A stretch of DNA of 64,000 nt. Source: Burkholderia sp. Bp9143. GTDB taxonomy: Bacteria > Pseudomonadota > Gammaproteobacteria > Burkholderiales > Burkholderiaceae. The stretch is taken from the NCBI RefSeq assembly GCF_003853645.1, contig NZ_QTPO01000024.1:1-64000 (forward strand). Direction: 5' to 3'. Positions 33,143-41,988 of the stretch are shown piece by piece. A program made the position numbers and the translations under genes. A model generated the notes under the pieces. The model was not told the origin of the DNA, searched no databases, and saw nothing but the letters and a program-made list of their open reading frames with translations. Every line of letters begins with the position of its first letter. Position 1 is the first letter of the stretch.

Positions 33143-34078
33143 TCAGCCGTGCCGGCGCGCGGCCAGCGCATCGCGTGCCGTGCGGCACGCGGCCAGATCC
33201 CATGCGGCGCAGCCGACGCTCTTGAACAGCAGCGGCCCGCTGCGCGCGAAGGCCCCGCGCAGCACGTCGGCGAGCGACGCGACCTGCTGCCAGTCGACCT
33301 GCGCGACGATCAAGTCGCCGGCCTCGTGGCGCGCGCCGGCCGGATCGTCGACGACGAGCCGGCTGTGGCGCACGGTATCGGCGTCGATCTCGGCGGCATC
33401 CGCGGTGAACGCGCCCACCCCGACCACAAGGCGGCCTTCACGCGCCGCTTCGCGATAGACGGGGGTGCGGCTCGTCGTCAGCGTGACGACGACATCGATC
33501 GCATCGGGAATCGCATCGCCGTCGAGCGGCGCGAGTTGCGGCGCCTGCGCGCGGTGCGCGGCACAGAACGCAGCCGCGCTGTCGGCGCGCGAGCCGCGCA
33601 CGTGCAGGCGCGCGTCCGGAAAGATCGCCGCGAGCGCTTCCGCGTGATTGGCTGCCTGCTTGCCGGTGCCGATCAGCAGGATGTCGCGCGGCGCGGCGCC
33701 GTGCAGCGCCTGGATACCCAGCGCGGTAATGGCCGCCGTGCGGCGTCCGGTGACCGTCGGGCCGTCGAGCACGAAGCGTATCTCGCCGGTCGTCGCGTCA
33801 TACGCGGTCACCTGCCCGAGGATCGTCGGCAATCCGCGCGCGCCGTTGCCGGGGCACACGTTCACGAGCTTGTGGCTCGCGAGGTCGCGCGCGCTCGACG
33901 GCATCGACAGCATGACGCCGCCCGCTTGCAGCGGCACGACCAGGCGTTCGGGGCTGACGATCTCGCCCGCCGCGTATTCGGCGACGGTGTGCCTGAGCGT
34001 GGCCAGCAGCGCGGGATAGTCGAGCAGCGCGGCCGTTTCGGCGGCATCGAAAGCGGGAATCCGGGAGAGGGCGGTCAT
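33143..34078 (-). CDS. delta1-pyrroline-2-carboxylate reductase / ornithine cyclodeaminase-mu-crystallin family
   Basis: 311 residues, complete. The Rossmann motif LLIGTGKQAANHAEAL, the VVVTLTTSRTPVY segment and VGVGAFTADAAEIDADTV are typical of the OCD/mu-crystallin family. In hydroxyproline users this family supplies the NAD(P)H-dependent reductase that turns delta1-pyrroline-2-carboxylate into L-proline. The neighbouring trans-3-hydroxyproline dehydratase homologue makes precisely that substrate, so this role is favoured over ornithine cyclodeaminase. It is divergent from the gntR-type gene. The ATG at 34078 gives the normal N-terminus; the frame is open further up. Confidence 0.85.
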   Translation of the reverse strand: MTALSRIPAFDAAETAALLDYPALLATLRHTVAEYAAGEIVSPERLVVPLQAGGVMLSMPSSARDLASHKLVNVCPGNGARGLPTILGQVTAYDATTGEIRFVLDGPTVTGRRTAAITALGIQALHGAAPRDILLIGTGKQAANHAEALAAIFPDARLHVRGSRADSAAAFCAAHRAQAPQLAPLDGDAIPDAIDVVVTLTTSRTPVYREAAREGRLVVGVGAFTADAAEIDADTVRHSRLVVDDPAGARHEAGDLIVAQVDWQQVASLADVLRGAFARSGPLLFKSVGCAAWDLAACRTARDALAARRHG

Positions 34079-34340
34079 CGTGTCGGTCGGTTGTGTGGGT
34101 GGGCGTGGACGGCGGGCGCATCGCGCGCGCCACGGAGGCTGCCGGCTGTCGCGACGGCAGGTGGTCTGGATCGAATCTATACCAATTTGCCGCGATCCGG
34201 CAACCCGGAAAAGCAAGCGGGTCGCCAATTTTGGTTCTAATATCCGTCCAGATGGGCGTCGCGCGCACCGGCGCCGGTATCGCTTCGGTATAGTGCGACC
34301 CTATTCCCGATCCACGCCCCCGACCGGGCAGGAGCCCCAG

Positions 34341-35078
34341 ATGATGTCCGCACGTCCCGAATCGCTCGAAGCCGGTTTCCGGCCGCTGCAGATCTACGAG
34401 CAGGTCGCCGAGAAGATCCGCGACGAGATCCGCGCGGGGCGCTACGCGGCCGATTCGAGGCTGCCGTCGGAGCGCGAACTCGCGGCGCTGTTCCAGGTCG
34501 GCCGGCCGGCCGTGCGCGAGGCGCTCGGCGCATTGCAGAACGAAGGGCTCGTGTTCACGAAGCGCAATTCGGGCACCTACGTCGTGCCTGCGCCGCTCGA
34601 CGTGCTCGCGCAGCGCGGCGACATGCGAAGTGCGCCCGATGCCGACTTCAGCCCGACGTCGACGCTCGACGTGCGCCTCATCCTCGAGCCCGCGATCGCG
34701 CGCCTCGCGGCCGCGCACGGCCGCGCCGATCCGGTCGCCGAAGGCTATCTCGCGCAGATGGAAACCGTCTCCGATATCGACGATCCGCAGCAGCGCGCGC
34801 TGTGGAACGAGAGCGACCGGCTGTTCCACCGGCAGCTCGCGCTGATGACCGGCGACGCGCTGATCGTGAAGATCGCGGACGAAGTCGCTAAGACGATGGA
34901 CCAGCCACTGTGGAAGCGGTTGAAGGACGACGGCATCTACGACGCGGGCCGGATCCGGCTCTACGTGTCCGAGCACCGGCTGATCTACGAGGCGATCGTG
35001 TCCGGCGACGCCGATGCCGCCGCGTTCTACGTCGAGCAGCACATTCTTCGCGTACGTCGCGATATCACGCCGAAGTAA
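34341..35078 (+). CDS. GntR-family (FadR subfamily) regulator
   Basis: 245 residues. Winged helix at residues 20-85 (QVAEKIRDEIRAGRYAADSR, then LPSERELAALFQVGRPAVRE) followed by an all-helical FCD ligand domain with LILEPAIARLAAAH and conserved metal-site histidines (FHRQL, SEHRLIYEAI). It probably represses the divergent reductase gene and the downstream binding protein and dehydratase genes, with hydroxyproline or a product as effector. The ATG at 34341 follows GCAGGAG. TTGGT/ACCAA half-sites occur on both sides of the gene. Confidence 0.92.
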   Translation: MMSARPESLEAGFRPLQIYEQVAEKIRDEIRAGRYAADSRLPSERELAALFQVGRPAVREALGALQNEGLVFTKRNSGTYVVPAPLDVLAQRGDMRSAPDADFSPTSTLDVRLILEPAIARLAAAHGRADPVAEGYLAQMETVSDIDDPQQRALWNESDRLFHRQLALMTGDALIVKIADEVAKTMDQPLWKRLKDDGIYDAGRIRLYVSEHRLIYEAIVSGDADAAAFYVEQHILRVRRDITPK

Positions 35079-35091
35079 TACGCGCCACATC

Positions 35092-35188
35092 ATTCTGGTC
35101 CGAAAGTCGACCAGAATCGGAGAAAAGTTTTTGAAATTGCTTGCATGGTGACCAAGCGTGTCCTACATTGGTTCCACACAAAACCAAT
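35092..35188. promoter_or_regulatory. cluster of TGGT/ACCA dyads, candidate GntR operators
   Basis: Three dyads share a TGGT...ACCA core: ATTCTGGTC-N8-GACCAGAAT (35092-35117), TGGTGACCA (35146-35154) and ATTGGTT-N8-AACCAAT (35167-35188). The last ends 11 bp before the binding-protein ATG at 35200. Related half-sites (ACCAATTTG near 34181, CCAATTTTGGTT at 34225-34236) lie in the other intergenic region. FadR-type GntR proteins bind such dyads. Confidence 0.6.
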
Positions 35189-35199
35189 CAGGAGACACC

Positions 35200-36321
35200 A
35201 TGCGACACTTCGTTACCGTGCTTTCGGTGGCCGTTGCCGCCGGCGCGCTGACTTCCGCGCACGCGCAGGAAGTTGTGATGATCGGCCATTCGGCGCCGCT
35301 CACCGGCCCGCAGGCCGCGAACGGCAAGGACAATGAAAACGGCGCGCGTCTCGCCGTCGACGAGCTCAACAAGGCGGGCGTGAAGGTGGCCGGCAAGACG
35401 GTCACGTTCAAGCTGGTGTCGGACGACGACCAGGCCGATCCGAAAGCGGGCGTGCAGGTCGCGCAGAACCTGGTCGACAAGGGCGTCGTCGCGGTGCTCG
35501 GGCCGTACAACTCGGGCGTCGCCATCCCCGCATCGCGGGTGTACAGCAACGCAGGCGTACCGATGCTGCCGGTCGCGTCGAACCCGGCGCTCACGCGCCA
35601 GGGTTTCAAGAACATCTTCCGGATCGGCGCGAGCGACGAACAGCTCGGCGGCACGATGGCGACCTTCGCGGCGAAAACGCTGCACGCGAAAACCGCCGCG
35701 GTCATCGACGATCGCACCGCGTACGGGCAAGGCGTCGCCGAGCAGTTCACGAACGTCGCGAAGGCGAACGGGATCAAGATCGTCGACCAGGAGTACACGA
35801 ACTCGTCGGCCACCGATTTCCTCGGCATTCTCACCAAGATCAAGGCCAGCAATCCCGACGTGATCTTCCTCGGCGGCTATGCGGCGCAGGGCGCGCCGAT
35901 GGCGAAGCAGATGAAGCAGCGCGGCTTGCGCGCGAAGCTGCTCGGCGGCGACGGCATCTGCTCGGCCGACATGGGCAAGGTCGCGGGCGAGGCCGCGTCG
36001 ATCGTCTATTGCGCACAGGGCGGCGTCGCGCTCGAGAAGACGCCGGCCGGCCGCGAGTTCCTGAAGAAGTACCACGACACCTATCACACGGATACGCAGG
36101 TCTACGGCGTCAACTACTACGACGGCATGAAGCTGCTCGCCGACGCGATGGTCAAGGCCGGCACGACCACCGACAAGGCGAAGCTGATCGCGCAGTTGGC
36201 GAAGTCGAACTATGCGGGCGTCGCCGGCACCTATTCGTTCGACGAACACGGCGACCTGAAGGGCGCGCCGACCTCCGTCTACGTGATCCGCAACGGCCTG
36301 CCCGAGCCGTACGCGAAGTGA
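35200..36321 (+). CDS. periplasmic branched-chain-type amino acid ABC binding protein
   Basis: 373 residues. Signal peptide (MRHFVTVLSVAVAAGALTSAHAQ), then VVMIGHSAPLTGPQAANGKDN, the LivJ/LivK (Peripla_BP_6) opening, DDQADPKAGVQVAQNLVDKG, and VLGPYNSGVAIPAS. It should capture an amino acid in the periplasm. No permease or ATPase genes are adjacent, so it must use components encoded elsewhere. Its place between a gntR gene and a hydroxyproline dehydratase homologue suggests hydroxyproline or proline as ligand. Confidence 0.9.
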   Translation: MRHFVTVLSVAVAAGALTSAHAQEVVMIGHSAPLTGPQAANGKDNENGARLAVDELNKAGVKVAGKTVTFKLVSDDDQADPKAGVQVAQNLVDKGVVAVLGPYNSGVAIPASRVYSNAGVPMLPVASNPALTRQGFKNIFRIGASDEQLGGTMATFAAKTLHAKTAAVIDDRTAYGQGVAEQFTNVAKANGIKIVDQEYTNSSATDFLGILTKIKASNPDVIFLGGYAAQGAPMAKQMKQRGLRAKLLGGDGICSADMGKVAGEAASIVYCAQGGVALEKTPAGREFLKKYHDTYHTDTQVYGVNYYDGMKLLADAMVKAGTTTDKAKLIAQLAKSNYAGVAGTYSFDEHGDLKGAPTSVYVIRNGLPEPYAK

Positions 36322-36375
36322 CCGTTCCCGGACGGCGCCGGGGCGCCGTCCTTCGTCTTCACGCTTTCGATCCTC

Positions 36376-37383
36376 ATGAAAATTTCCCGATCCCTTTCCA
36401 CCGTCGAGGTCCATACCGGCGGCGAAGCGTTCCGCATCGTCACGAGCGGGCTGCCGCGCCTGCCCGGCGACACGATCGTCCAGCGCCGCGCGTGGCTCAA
36501 GGAGCACGCCGACGAGATCCGCCGCGCGCTGATGTTCGAACCGCGCGGCCACGCCGACATGTACGGCGGCTACCTGACCGAGCCGGTGTCGCCGAACGCG
36601 GATTTCGGCGTGATCTTCCTGCACAACGAAGGCTACAGCGACCATTGCGGGCACGGCGTGATCGCGCTGTCGACCGCCGCGGTCGAGCTCGGCTGGGTAC
36701 AGCGCACGGTGCCGGAGACGCGCGTCGGCATCGACGCGCCGTGCGGCTTCATCGAGGCGTTCGTGAAATGGGACGGCGAGCACGCGGGGCCGGTGCGCTT
36801 CGTCAACGTGCCGTCGTTCATCTGGCGGCGCGACGTGTCGGTCGACACGCCGTCGTTCGGCACCGTGACCGGCGACATCGCGTACGGCGGCGCGTTCTAC
36901 TTCTACGTCGACGGCGCGCCGTTCGACCTGCCGGTGCGCGAAGCGGCCGTGGAGAAGCTGATCCGCTTCGGCGCGGAAGTGAAGGCCGCCGCGAACGCGA
37001 AATATCCGGTCGTGCATCCGGAGATTCCGGAAATCAACCATATCTACGGCACGATCATCGCGAACGCGCCGCGCCATCCGGGCTCGACGCAGGCGAACTG
37101 CTGCGTGTTCGCGGATCGCGAGGTCGACCGCTCGCCGACCGGCTCCGGCACCGGCGGCCGCGTCGCGCAGCTGTACCAGCGCGGCCTGCTCGCGGCCGGC
37201 GACACGCTCGTCAACGAATCGATCGTCGGCACGGTGTTCAAGGGACGCGTGCTGCGCGAGACGACGGTCGGCGACATGCCGGCGGTGATCCCGGAAGTGG
37301 AGGGCAGCGCGCACATCTGCGGGTTCGCGAACTGGATCGTCGACGAACGCGATCCGCTGACCTACGGTTTTCTCGTGCGCTGA
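36376..37383 (+). CDS. trans-3-hydroxy-L-proline dehydratase (proline racemase family, Cys/Thr type)
   Basis: 335 residues of the proline racemase family. The first catalytic position is Cys91 in SDHCGHG, but the second, in DRSPTGSGTGG, is Thr255 rather than Cys. In this family Cys/Cys marks proline racemases and 4-hydroxyproline 2-epimerases, whereas Cys/Thr marks trans-3-hydroxy-L-proline dehydratase, which makes delta1-pyrroline-2-carboxylate. The reductase homologue at 33143-34078 would then complete conversion to L-proline. Substrate is inferred from these residues and context; automated pipelines may label it an epimerase. It ends in a terminator. Confidence 0.87.
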   Translation: MKISRSLSTVEVHTGGEAFRIVTSGLPRLPGDTIVQRRAWLKEHADEIRRALMFEPRGHADMYGGYLTEPVSPNADFGVIFLHNEGYSDHCGHGVIALSTAAVELGWVQRTVPETRVGIDAPCGFIEAFVKWDGEHAGPVRFVNVPSFIWRRDVSVDTPSFGTVTGDIAYGGAFYFYVDGAPFDLPVREAAVEKLIRFGAEVKAAANAKYPVVHPEIPEINHIYGTIIANAPRHPGSTQANCCVFADREVDRSPTGSGTGGRVAQLYQRGLLAAGDTLVNESIVGTVFKGRVLRETTVGDMPAVIPEVEGSAHICGFANWIVDERDPLTYGFLVR

Positions 37384-37417
37384 ACGTCGGCGCACGGCTC
37401 CCGGTTGTACCAGGCTT

Positions 37418-37453
37418 GGCGCGCGGTCCTGTTACGGGGCGCGCGCCTTTTTT
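37418..37453 (+). terminator. rho-independent terminator after the dehydratase
   Basis: GGCGCGCG (37418-37425) pairs perfectly with CGCGCGCC (37440-37447) across a 14-base loop and is followed by TTTTTT. Confidence 0.82.
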
Positions 37454-37565
37454 GTTGTAAAAATGCGCACTCGGACGCCGTTCCCGCGGGCCTGGGACGG
37501 CAACCGGCCGGTGTGCCGCGCGAGTTTTGGTACGATGCAGCCTTTCCAGCAGATCCCCCACCCGC

Positions 37566-40151
37566 GTGAATCGCCGAAACGTGTCGTCAGTGCGTGATTT
37601 CTGTGCCAAATGGGTCGCGCGCGCCCAACCCGTCGCGGCCGCTGCCGCCGTGTCTGTCAAGCGTGTCCTGGCCATCGCCTGGCACCCTCTCCGTCATCCG
37701 ACCCGTCGCGGCGTGCTGCGCGCGGCCGCCGCCGTGCCCGTGCTGTTCCTGCTGTACGTGCTGGTGCTGATTCCGTTCACGCCGAGCATCGGCGACATCC
37801 GCAAGGCCCGCGTCGACCAGCCCGCGCAGGTGTTGTCCGCCGACGGCAAGGTATTGGCGGAATTCAAGCCGTCGAACCGCGAATGGGTGTCGCTCAAGCA
37901 GATTTCGCCGCACATGGTCGACGCGCTGATCGCGACCGAGGACCATCGTTTCTACGCGCACCACGGCCTCGACTGGAAGCGCACGGCGTCGGCCGCGCTC
38001 CATACGTTCTCGGGCAGCCGCCAGGGCGGCTCGACGATCACGCAGCAGCTCGCGCGGAACCTGTATCCGGACGAGATCGGCCGCGCGCCGACGCTCACGC
38101 GCAAGGTGAAGGAGGCAATCACCGCGCTGAAGATCGAGGCCGTGTACAGCAAGGACCAGATCCTCGAGACGTACCTGAACACGGTGCCGTTCCTGTACAA
38201 CGCGTACGGCGTCGAGATGGCCGCGCGCACCTATTTCGACAAGTCGGCCGACGAACTCGACGTGCTCGACAGCGCGACGCTCGTCGGGATGCTGAAGGGC
38301 AACAGCTACTACAACCCGGTGCTGAACCCCGAGCGCGCGCTGCAGCGGCGCAACACGGTGCTCGGCCAGATGGTGAAGTACGGCAAGCTGTCGCCGGCGC
38401 AGTTCGCGCAGTTGCAGCGCCGGCCGCTGCGCATCGACTTCGAGCGCCAGAAGGAACCGCCGGGGCCCGCGCCGCACTTCGCGCAGCAACTGCGCAAATG
38501 GCTGATCGGCTGGGCCGACCGCAACGACTACAACATCTATTCGGACGGGCTGATCGTGCGCACCACGATCGATTCGCGGCTGCAGCAGATGGCGACCCAG
38601 GCGCTGACGCAGCAGGCGAACCAGCTGCAGGGCATCGCGAACAACGCATGGAGCGGCCGCGACGGCTGCGGCACCGACAACGAGGTGTTCCGCACCTTCA
38701 TGCGCGAGTCGCCCGAGTACAAGGCGGCACAGGACGCCGGCAAGAACGATGCGGCCGCGATGAAGCAGCTCGCCGCCGACCGCGGTTTCATGCGCGCGCT
38801 GTGCAAGGCGAAGACCGACGTGCAGGCCGGCTTCGTCGCGATCGATCCGCGCGACGGGCAGATCCGCGCGTGGGTCGGCAGCCGCGACTTCACGAACGAG
38901 CCGTTCGATCACGTCGCGCAGGCACGACGTCAGCCGGGGTCGACCTTCAAGCCGTTCGTCTATGGCGTCGCGTTCGCGAACGGGATGAAGCCGGACGATA
39001 CGTTCATCGACCAGGCGGTCGAGATTCCGCTGAAGGGCGGCGAGATCTGGCGGCCGAACGACGACGTGCCGCCGTCGGGCAGGCCGATGACGCTGCGCGA
39101 CGCGGTCGCGCTGTCGCGCAACCGGATCACCGCGCAGGTGATGGAGAAGGTCGGTCCGGCGGCCGTGGCGCGGTTCGCGCGTGACATGGGCGTGCGCGAA
39201 AGCCCGCTCGAACGCGTGCCGTCGCTCGCGCTCGGCACGAGCCCCGTGACGCTGAAGGAGATGGTCGCGTCGTATGCGACGATCGCGAACGGCGGGCTGT
39301 ACGTCGAGCCGCAAATGGTGACGCGCATCGAGAACCGCCAGGGCGACGTGCTCGCCGAATACGCGCCGGTGCCGCCCGAGCGCGCGCTCGACGCCGAAAC
39401 CGACAAGACGCTGCTCGACGTGATGCGCGACGTCGTGACGCGCGGCACCGGCAGCAGCATCCGCACGCGCTTCGGCATTCGCGGCGACCTGGCCGGCAAG
39501 ACCGGGACCACGCAGGACAACGCGGATGGCTGGTTCATCCTGATGCAGCCCGGGCTGGTGGCTGGCGCGTGGGTCGGCTTCGACGACGGCCGCGTGACGC
39601 TGCGCAGCGACTACTGGGGGCAAGGTGCGCACAGCGCGCTGCCGATCGTCGGCGATTTCTTCCAGCGCGCGCAACGCGCCCGGATCGTCGACACGAAGCT
39701 GAAATTCGATACCGAGCCGTCGCCCGGCTGGTTCGCGTCGGTGCGCGAACGGGTGACGGACCTGTTCGACGGGTGGTTCGGGCCCGAGCCGAAGCAGGCG
39801 CCGGCGCCCGTCAGGACGCAGCGTATCGAGCGTCAGCCGGAGGCGGAAGCAACCGCGGCATCGGCCGCGTCCGCCGCGTCGGCGCCCGAGGCGGCATCCG
39901 GCGGGATCGTCGAGGAATGGGTTCCGGCGTCCGAGGTGGCGGCATCGGCCGCTGCGTTGTCGGCGGGCGCGTCGCAACCTCAGGTCGCGCAGCCGGCGGC
40001 GGCGGGAGGCAGCGCGACGAGCCCGGGCAACACGGGTGGGGGGCTCGGCTCCGCCCCGGCCACCGCGCCTTCGGCTGCGCCGGCCCCGGCCCCGGCCCCG
40101 GCCCCGGCCCCGGCGCCGGTTTCACCTGACGCGACCAGCGGTTCGGAGTAA
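37566..40151 (+). CDS. class A penicillin-binding protein (transglycosylase/transpeptidase)
   Basis: 861 residues. A membrane segment (about residues 55-78, AAAVPVLFLLYVLVLIPF) is followed by a GT51 transglycosylase domain with EDHRFYAHHGLDW and RQGGSTITQQLARNLYP, then a penicillin-binding domain with STFK (Ser459, Lys462), SRN (Ser517) and KTG (Lys645). It polymerises and cross-links peptidoglycan. The last 100 residues are an Ala/Pro-rich tail ending in a (Ala-Pro)n run. The start is uncertain: GTG 37566 was chosen, with TTG 37527 and later GTGs as options and no clear ribosome site. It is PBP1A-like, but a shorter accessory enzyme rather than the housekeeping copy cannot be excluded. Confidence 0.9.
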   Translation: MNRRNVSSVRDFCAKWVARAQPVAAAAAVSVKRVLAIAWHPLRHPTRRGVLRAAAAVPVLFLLYVLVLIPFTPSIGDIRKARVDQPAQVLSADGKVLAEFKPSNREWVSLKQISPHMVDALIATEDHRFYAHHGLDWKRTASAALHTFSGSRQGGSTITQQLARNLYPDEIGRAPTLTRKVKEAITALKIEAVYSKDQILETYLNTVPFLYNAYGVEMAARTYFDKSADELDVLDSATLVGMLKGNSYYNPVLNPERALQRRNTVLGQMVKYGKLSPAQFAQLQRRPLRIDFERQKEPPGPAPHFAQQLRKWLIGWADRNDYNIYSDGLIVRTTIDSRLQQMATQALTQQANQLQGIANNAWSGRDGCGTDNEVFRTFMRESPEYKAAQDAGKNDAAAMKQLAADRGFMRALCKAKTDVQAGFVAIDPRDGQIRAWVGSRDFTNEPFDHVAQARRQPGSTFKPFVYGVAFANGMKPDDTFIDQAVEIPLKGGEIWRPNDDVPPSGRPMTLRDAVALSRNRITAQVMEKVGPAAVARFARDMGVRESPLERVPSLALGTSPVTLKEMVASYATIANGGLYVEPQMVTRIENRQGDVLAEYAPVPPERALDAETDKTLLDVMRDVVTRGTGSSIRTRFGIRGDLAGKTGTTQDNADGWFILMQPGLVAGAWVGFDDGRVTLRSDYWGQGAHSALPIVGDFFQRAQRARIVDTKLKFDTEPSPGWFASVRERVTDLFDGWFGPEPKQAPAPVRTQRIERQPEAEATAASAASAASAPEAASGGIVEEWVPASEVAASAAALSAGASQPQVAQPAAAGGSATSPGNTGGGLGSAPATAPSAAPAPAPAPAPAPAPVSPDATSGSE
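40081..40113 (+). repeat. CGGCCC hexanucleotide tandem repeat
   Basis: About five and a half copies of a 6-bp unit encode the Ala-Pro run near the C-terminus of the penicillin-binding protein. Unit gain or loss would stay in frame and change tail length by two residues per unit. Confidence 0.85.
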
Positions 40152-40229
40152 CGAGCCGTTCAGATTTCGCGCGATGCTGCCGTAATAACGTTGTCACGAC
40201 AGCTCGCGCGGTCGCTCCGCGCCTTTCCG

Positions 40230-41105
40230 ATGCGGCTCATCACCGATCACGTCGCGCTTGTGCGCGATGACGTCTCCGCCGGCGTCCCGCTCGACTTCGA
40301 TCTCTACGATGCGGGCGGCGCCGCGCTGCTGCCCGCCGGCACGACACTGCACGATCCCGCGCAGCACGACTTCCTGTTCGATCACTTCCGGCCCGTGCGC
40401 AGGCGCGATGACGCCGAGCCCGCCGCGCCGCCGCGCGACACCGCGCCGGCGGCCACGCGCATGGGGCTGTCGGCCGGCGCCGCGATCGGCATCCGGCGGC
40501 GGGTCGGCGCGACCCGCGTGCTGCAGCGTTGCCGGTTGATCGGGGTCGGTGCGTCGGGCGCGCTGTTCGTCGAGCCGCAGCCGGCGGTCGTGCTCGACTT
40601 TGCTCGCGGCGACGACGTCGAGGCTGTCGCGATCGGCCGGTCGGCGGTGTCGCGCTTCGGTGCGACGGTCGAAGCGGTGCAGGCAGCGGGCGCCACGCCG
40701 TTCATGGTGCTTTCGCCGCCCGGCTTCGTCGACCGGTTGCGCACACGTGCGGAGCCGCGCGTTCCGGTACGGCTCGCGGCCCGCTGCACGGGCGGGACGG
40801 CGCAGGCGGAAGGCATCGGGATCGTGCGCGATCTCAGCCTGCACGGATTGTCGATCGCGGTCGACCGGCCGCTCGCGGCGGCCGGCGAGCCGTTGCGCGT
40901 GCAGTTGCCGTATACGGATGGGGATCGCGTCGCGTTGCTGACGCTCGACGGTACGGTGCGCGCGGTGCATGCCGATCACGCAGCGCCGGACTGGACGCTT
41001 CACCACGCTGCTTTCGACGAAATTGCCGCCGCCGACCGGTTTTGTCTCAAGGCGTTGCTGTTCGACCTGTCGATCGGGGCCATGGAGACCGATCCGGTCC
41101 GTTGA
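40230..41105 (+). CDS. PilZ-domain protein, YcgR-like c-di-GMP receptor
   Basis: 291 residues. The C-terminal third contains PilZ hallmarks: an RxxxR motif in RAEPRVPVRLAARC and DLSLHGLSI (D/N-x-S-x2-G) about 25 residues later, the c-di-GMP contacts. The N-terminal part has a YcgR-like split-barrel pattern (CRLIGVGASGALFVEP). It may act as a flagellar brake or on another c-di-GMP-controlled process. The ATG at 40230 gives MRLITDHVALV; a TTG at 40191 is possible. No motility genes are adjacent, apart from the chemoreceptor 10 kb away. Confidence 0.83.
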   Translation: MRLITDHVALVRDDVSAGVPLDFDLYDAGGAALLPAGTTLHDPAQHDFLFDHFRPVRRRDDAEPAAPPRDTAPAATRMGLSAGAAIGIRRRVGATRVLQRCRLIGVGASGALFVEPQPAVVLDFARGDDVEAVAIGRSAVSRFGATVEAVQAAGATPFMVLSPPGFVDRLRTRAEPRVPVRLAARCTGGTAQAEGIGIVRDLSLHGLSIAVDRPLAAAGEPLRVQLPYTDGDRVALLTLDGTVRAVHADHAAPDWTLHHAAFDEIAAADRFCLKALLFDLSIGAMETDPVR

Positions 41106-41391
41106 TATTTCAACGGGGGCAAACGCGGCAGCCGCAGGGCGGTTGTCCGCGGCCCGGTGGATCGATCCGCCCAGGCGAGGCATGCGAAAACGCGCCGCAG
41201 ACTATTGTGTGCGGATGCTGCCGTAATCATCTGATGATTAGACGGAATGCCCAACAATTGTACGGATTCGGTCAACAGTGAATTTGCGATTTAAGTATTT
41301 ACCCTGATAGCCGAGCCGCCTAGACTTTCACTCATGCGCAACGACTACCGAGTCCGAAGCGCCTGACAAAACAATCTGGAGGTAACGCATC

Positions 41392-41721
41392 ATGAAATCG
41401 CTGATCAAGGCAGTTGCACTGGCCGCCCTGGTGGCCGCACCGGTCGTCTCGTTCGCCCAATCGAACCAGCAGCCGCTGACGCGCGCGCAAGTGCGTGCCG
41501 AGCTGGTCCAGCTCGAAAAGGCCGGCTACAACCCGAACGACTGGATGAACTATCCGGAAAACATCCAGGCCGCACAGGCAAAGATCGCCGCGGCACAGAA
41601 CACCGGTGCGCAGGCTGACGCAACGGGCTACGGCTCGAACCCGGTCGCGACGTCGCAGTCGGGCCAGCGCGTGACCGCGCCGGCCGCCGCCGATCGTTCG
41701 TCAGTGTACGTCGGTCACTAA
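41392..41721 (+). CDS. DUF4148 secreted protein
   Basis: 109 residues. Signal peptide (MKSLIKAVALAALVAAPVVSFAQ), then QPLTRAQVRAELVQLEKAGYNPNDWMNYPENIQAAQAKI, the DUF4148 core, and a Gly/Ala/Ser tail. Same family and order as the protein at 16307-16609. AGGAGG-type site (GGAGGTAA) upstream and a strong terminator downstream define a single-gene unit; the leader around 41225-41330 is AT-rich, suggesting a strong promoter. Function unknown, periplasmic. Confidence 0.9.
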   Translation: MKSLIKAVALAALVAAPVVSFAQSNQQPLTRAQVRAELVQLEKAGYNPNDWMNYPENIQAAQAKIAAAQNTGAQADATGYGSNPVATSQSGQRVTAPAAADRSSVYVGH

Positions 41722-41769
41722 GCCGTTCGCCGCGCGGCCTCCGGGCCGCCGGCAAAGCCATATCGAAAG

Positions 41770-41799
41770 GCCCGCACTCATGTGAGTGCGGGCTTTTTT
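41770..41799 (+). terminator. rho-independent terminator after DUF4148 gene
   Basis: GCCCGCACTCA (41770-41780) is inverted at 41783-41793 and followed by TTTTTT, 48 bases after the stop codon. Confidence 0.92.
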
Positions 41800-41988
41800 G
41801 CGTGCGCCGCACGCGTGACGCCGGCTGACAATCCGCCGCGCGTGCGCTAGCATCGCGGTCGGCATCGCCACGCTAGCGCGGCCGCGGCGAATGGGGTAGC
41901 GCCACGGCTTGCGACGCCGCGCGCCGAGGCGCGGCGGCAAGCCCGGCACCACGTTCCACGACTTCAACGAAAACAAACAGGAGCATCC

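Noticed and set aside
33143..34078. Ornithine cyclodeaminase
   Set aside because: Same family, but no arginine or ornithine genes are near and the hydroxyproline context favours pyrroline-2-carboxylate reductase.
36376..37383. 4-hydroxyproline 2-epimerase or proline racemase
   Set aside because: The second catalytic cysteine is Thr255, and the adjacent reductase fits dehydratase chemistry better.
40081..40113. Repeat run as a CRISPR-like or structural array
   Set aside because: It is a simple 6-bp in-frame repeat inside a coding region with no spacers.
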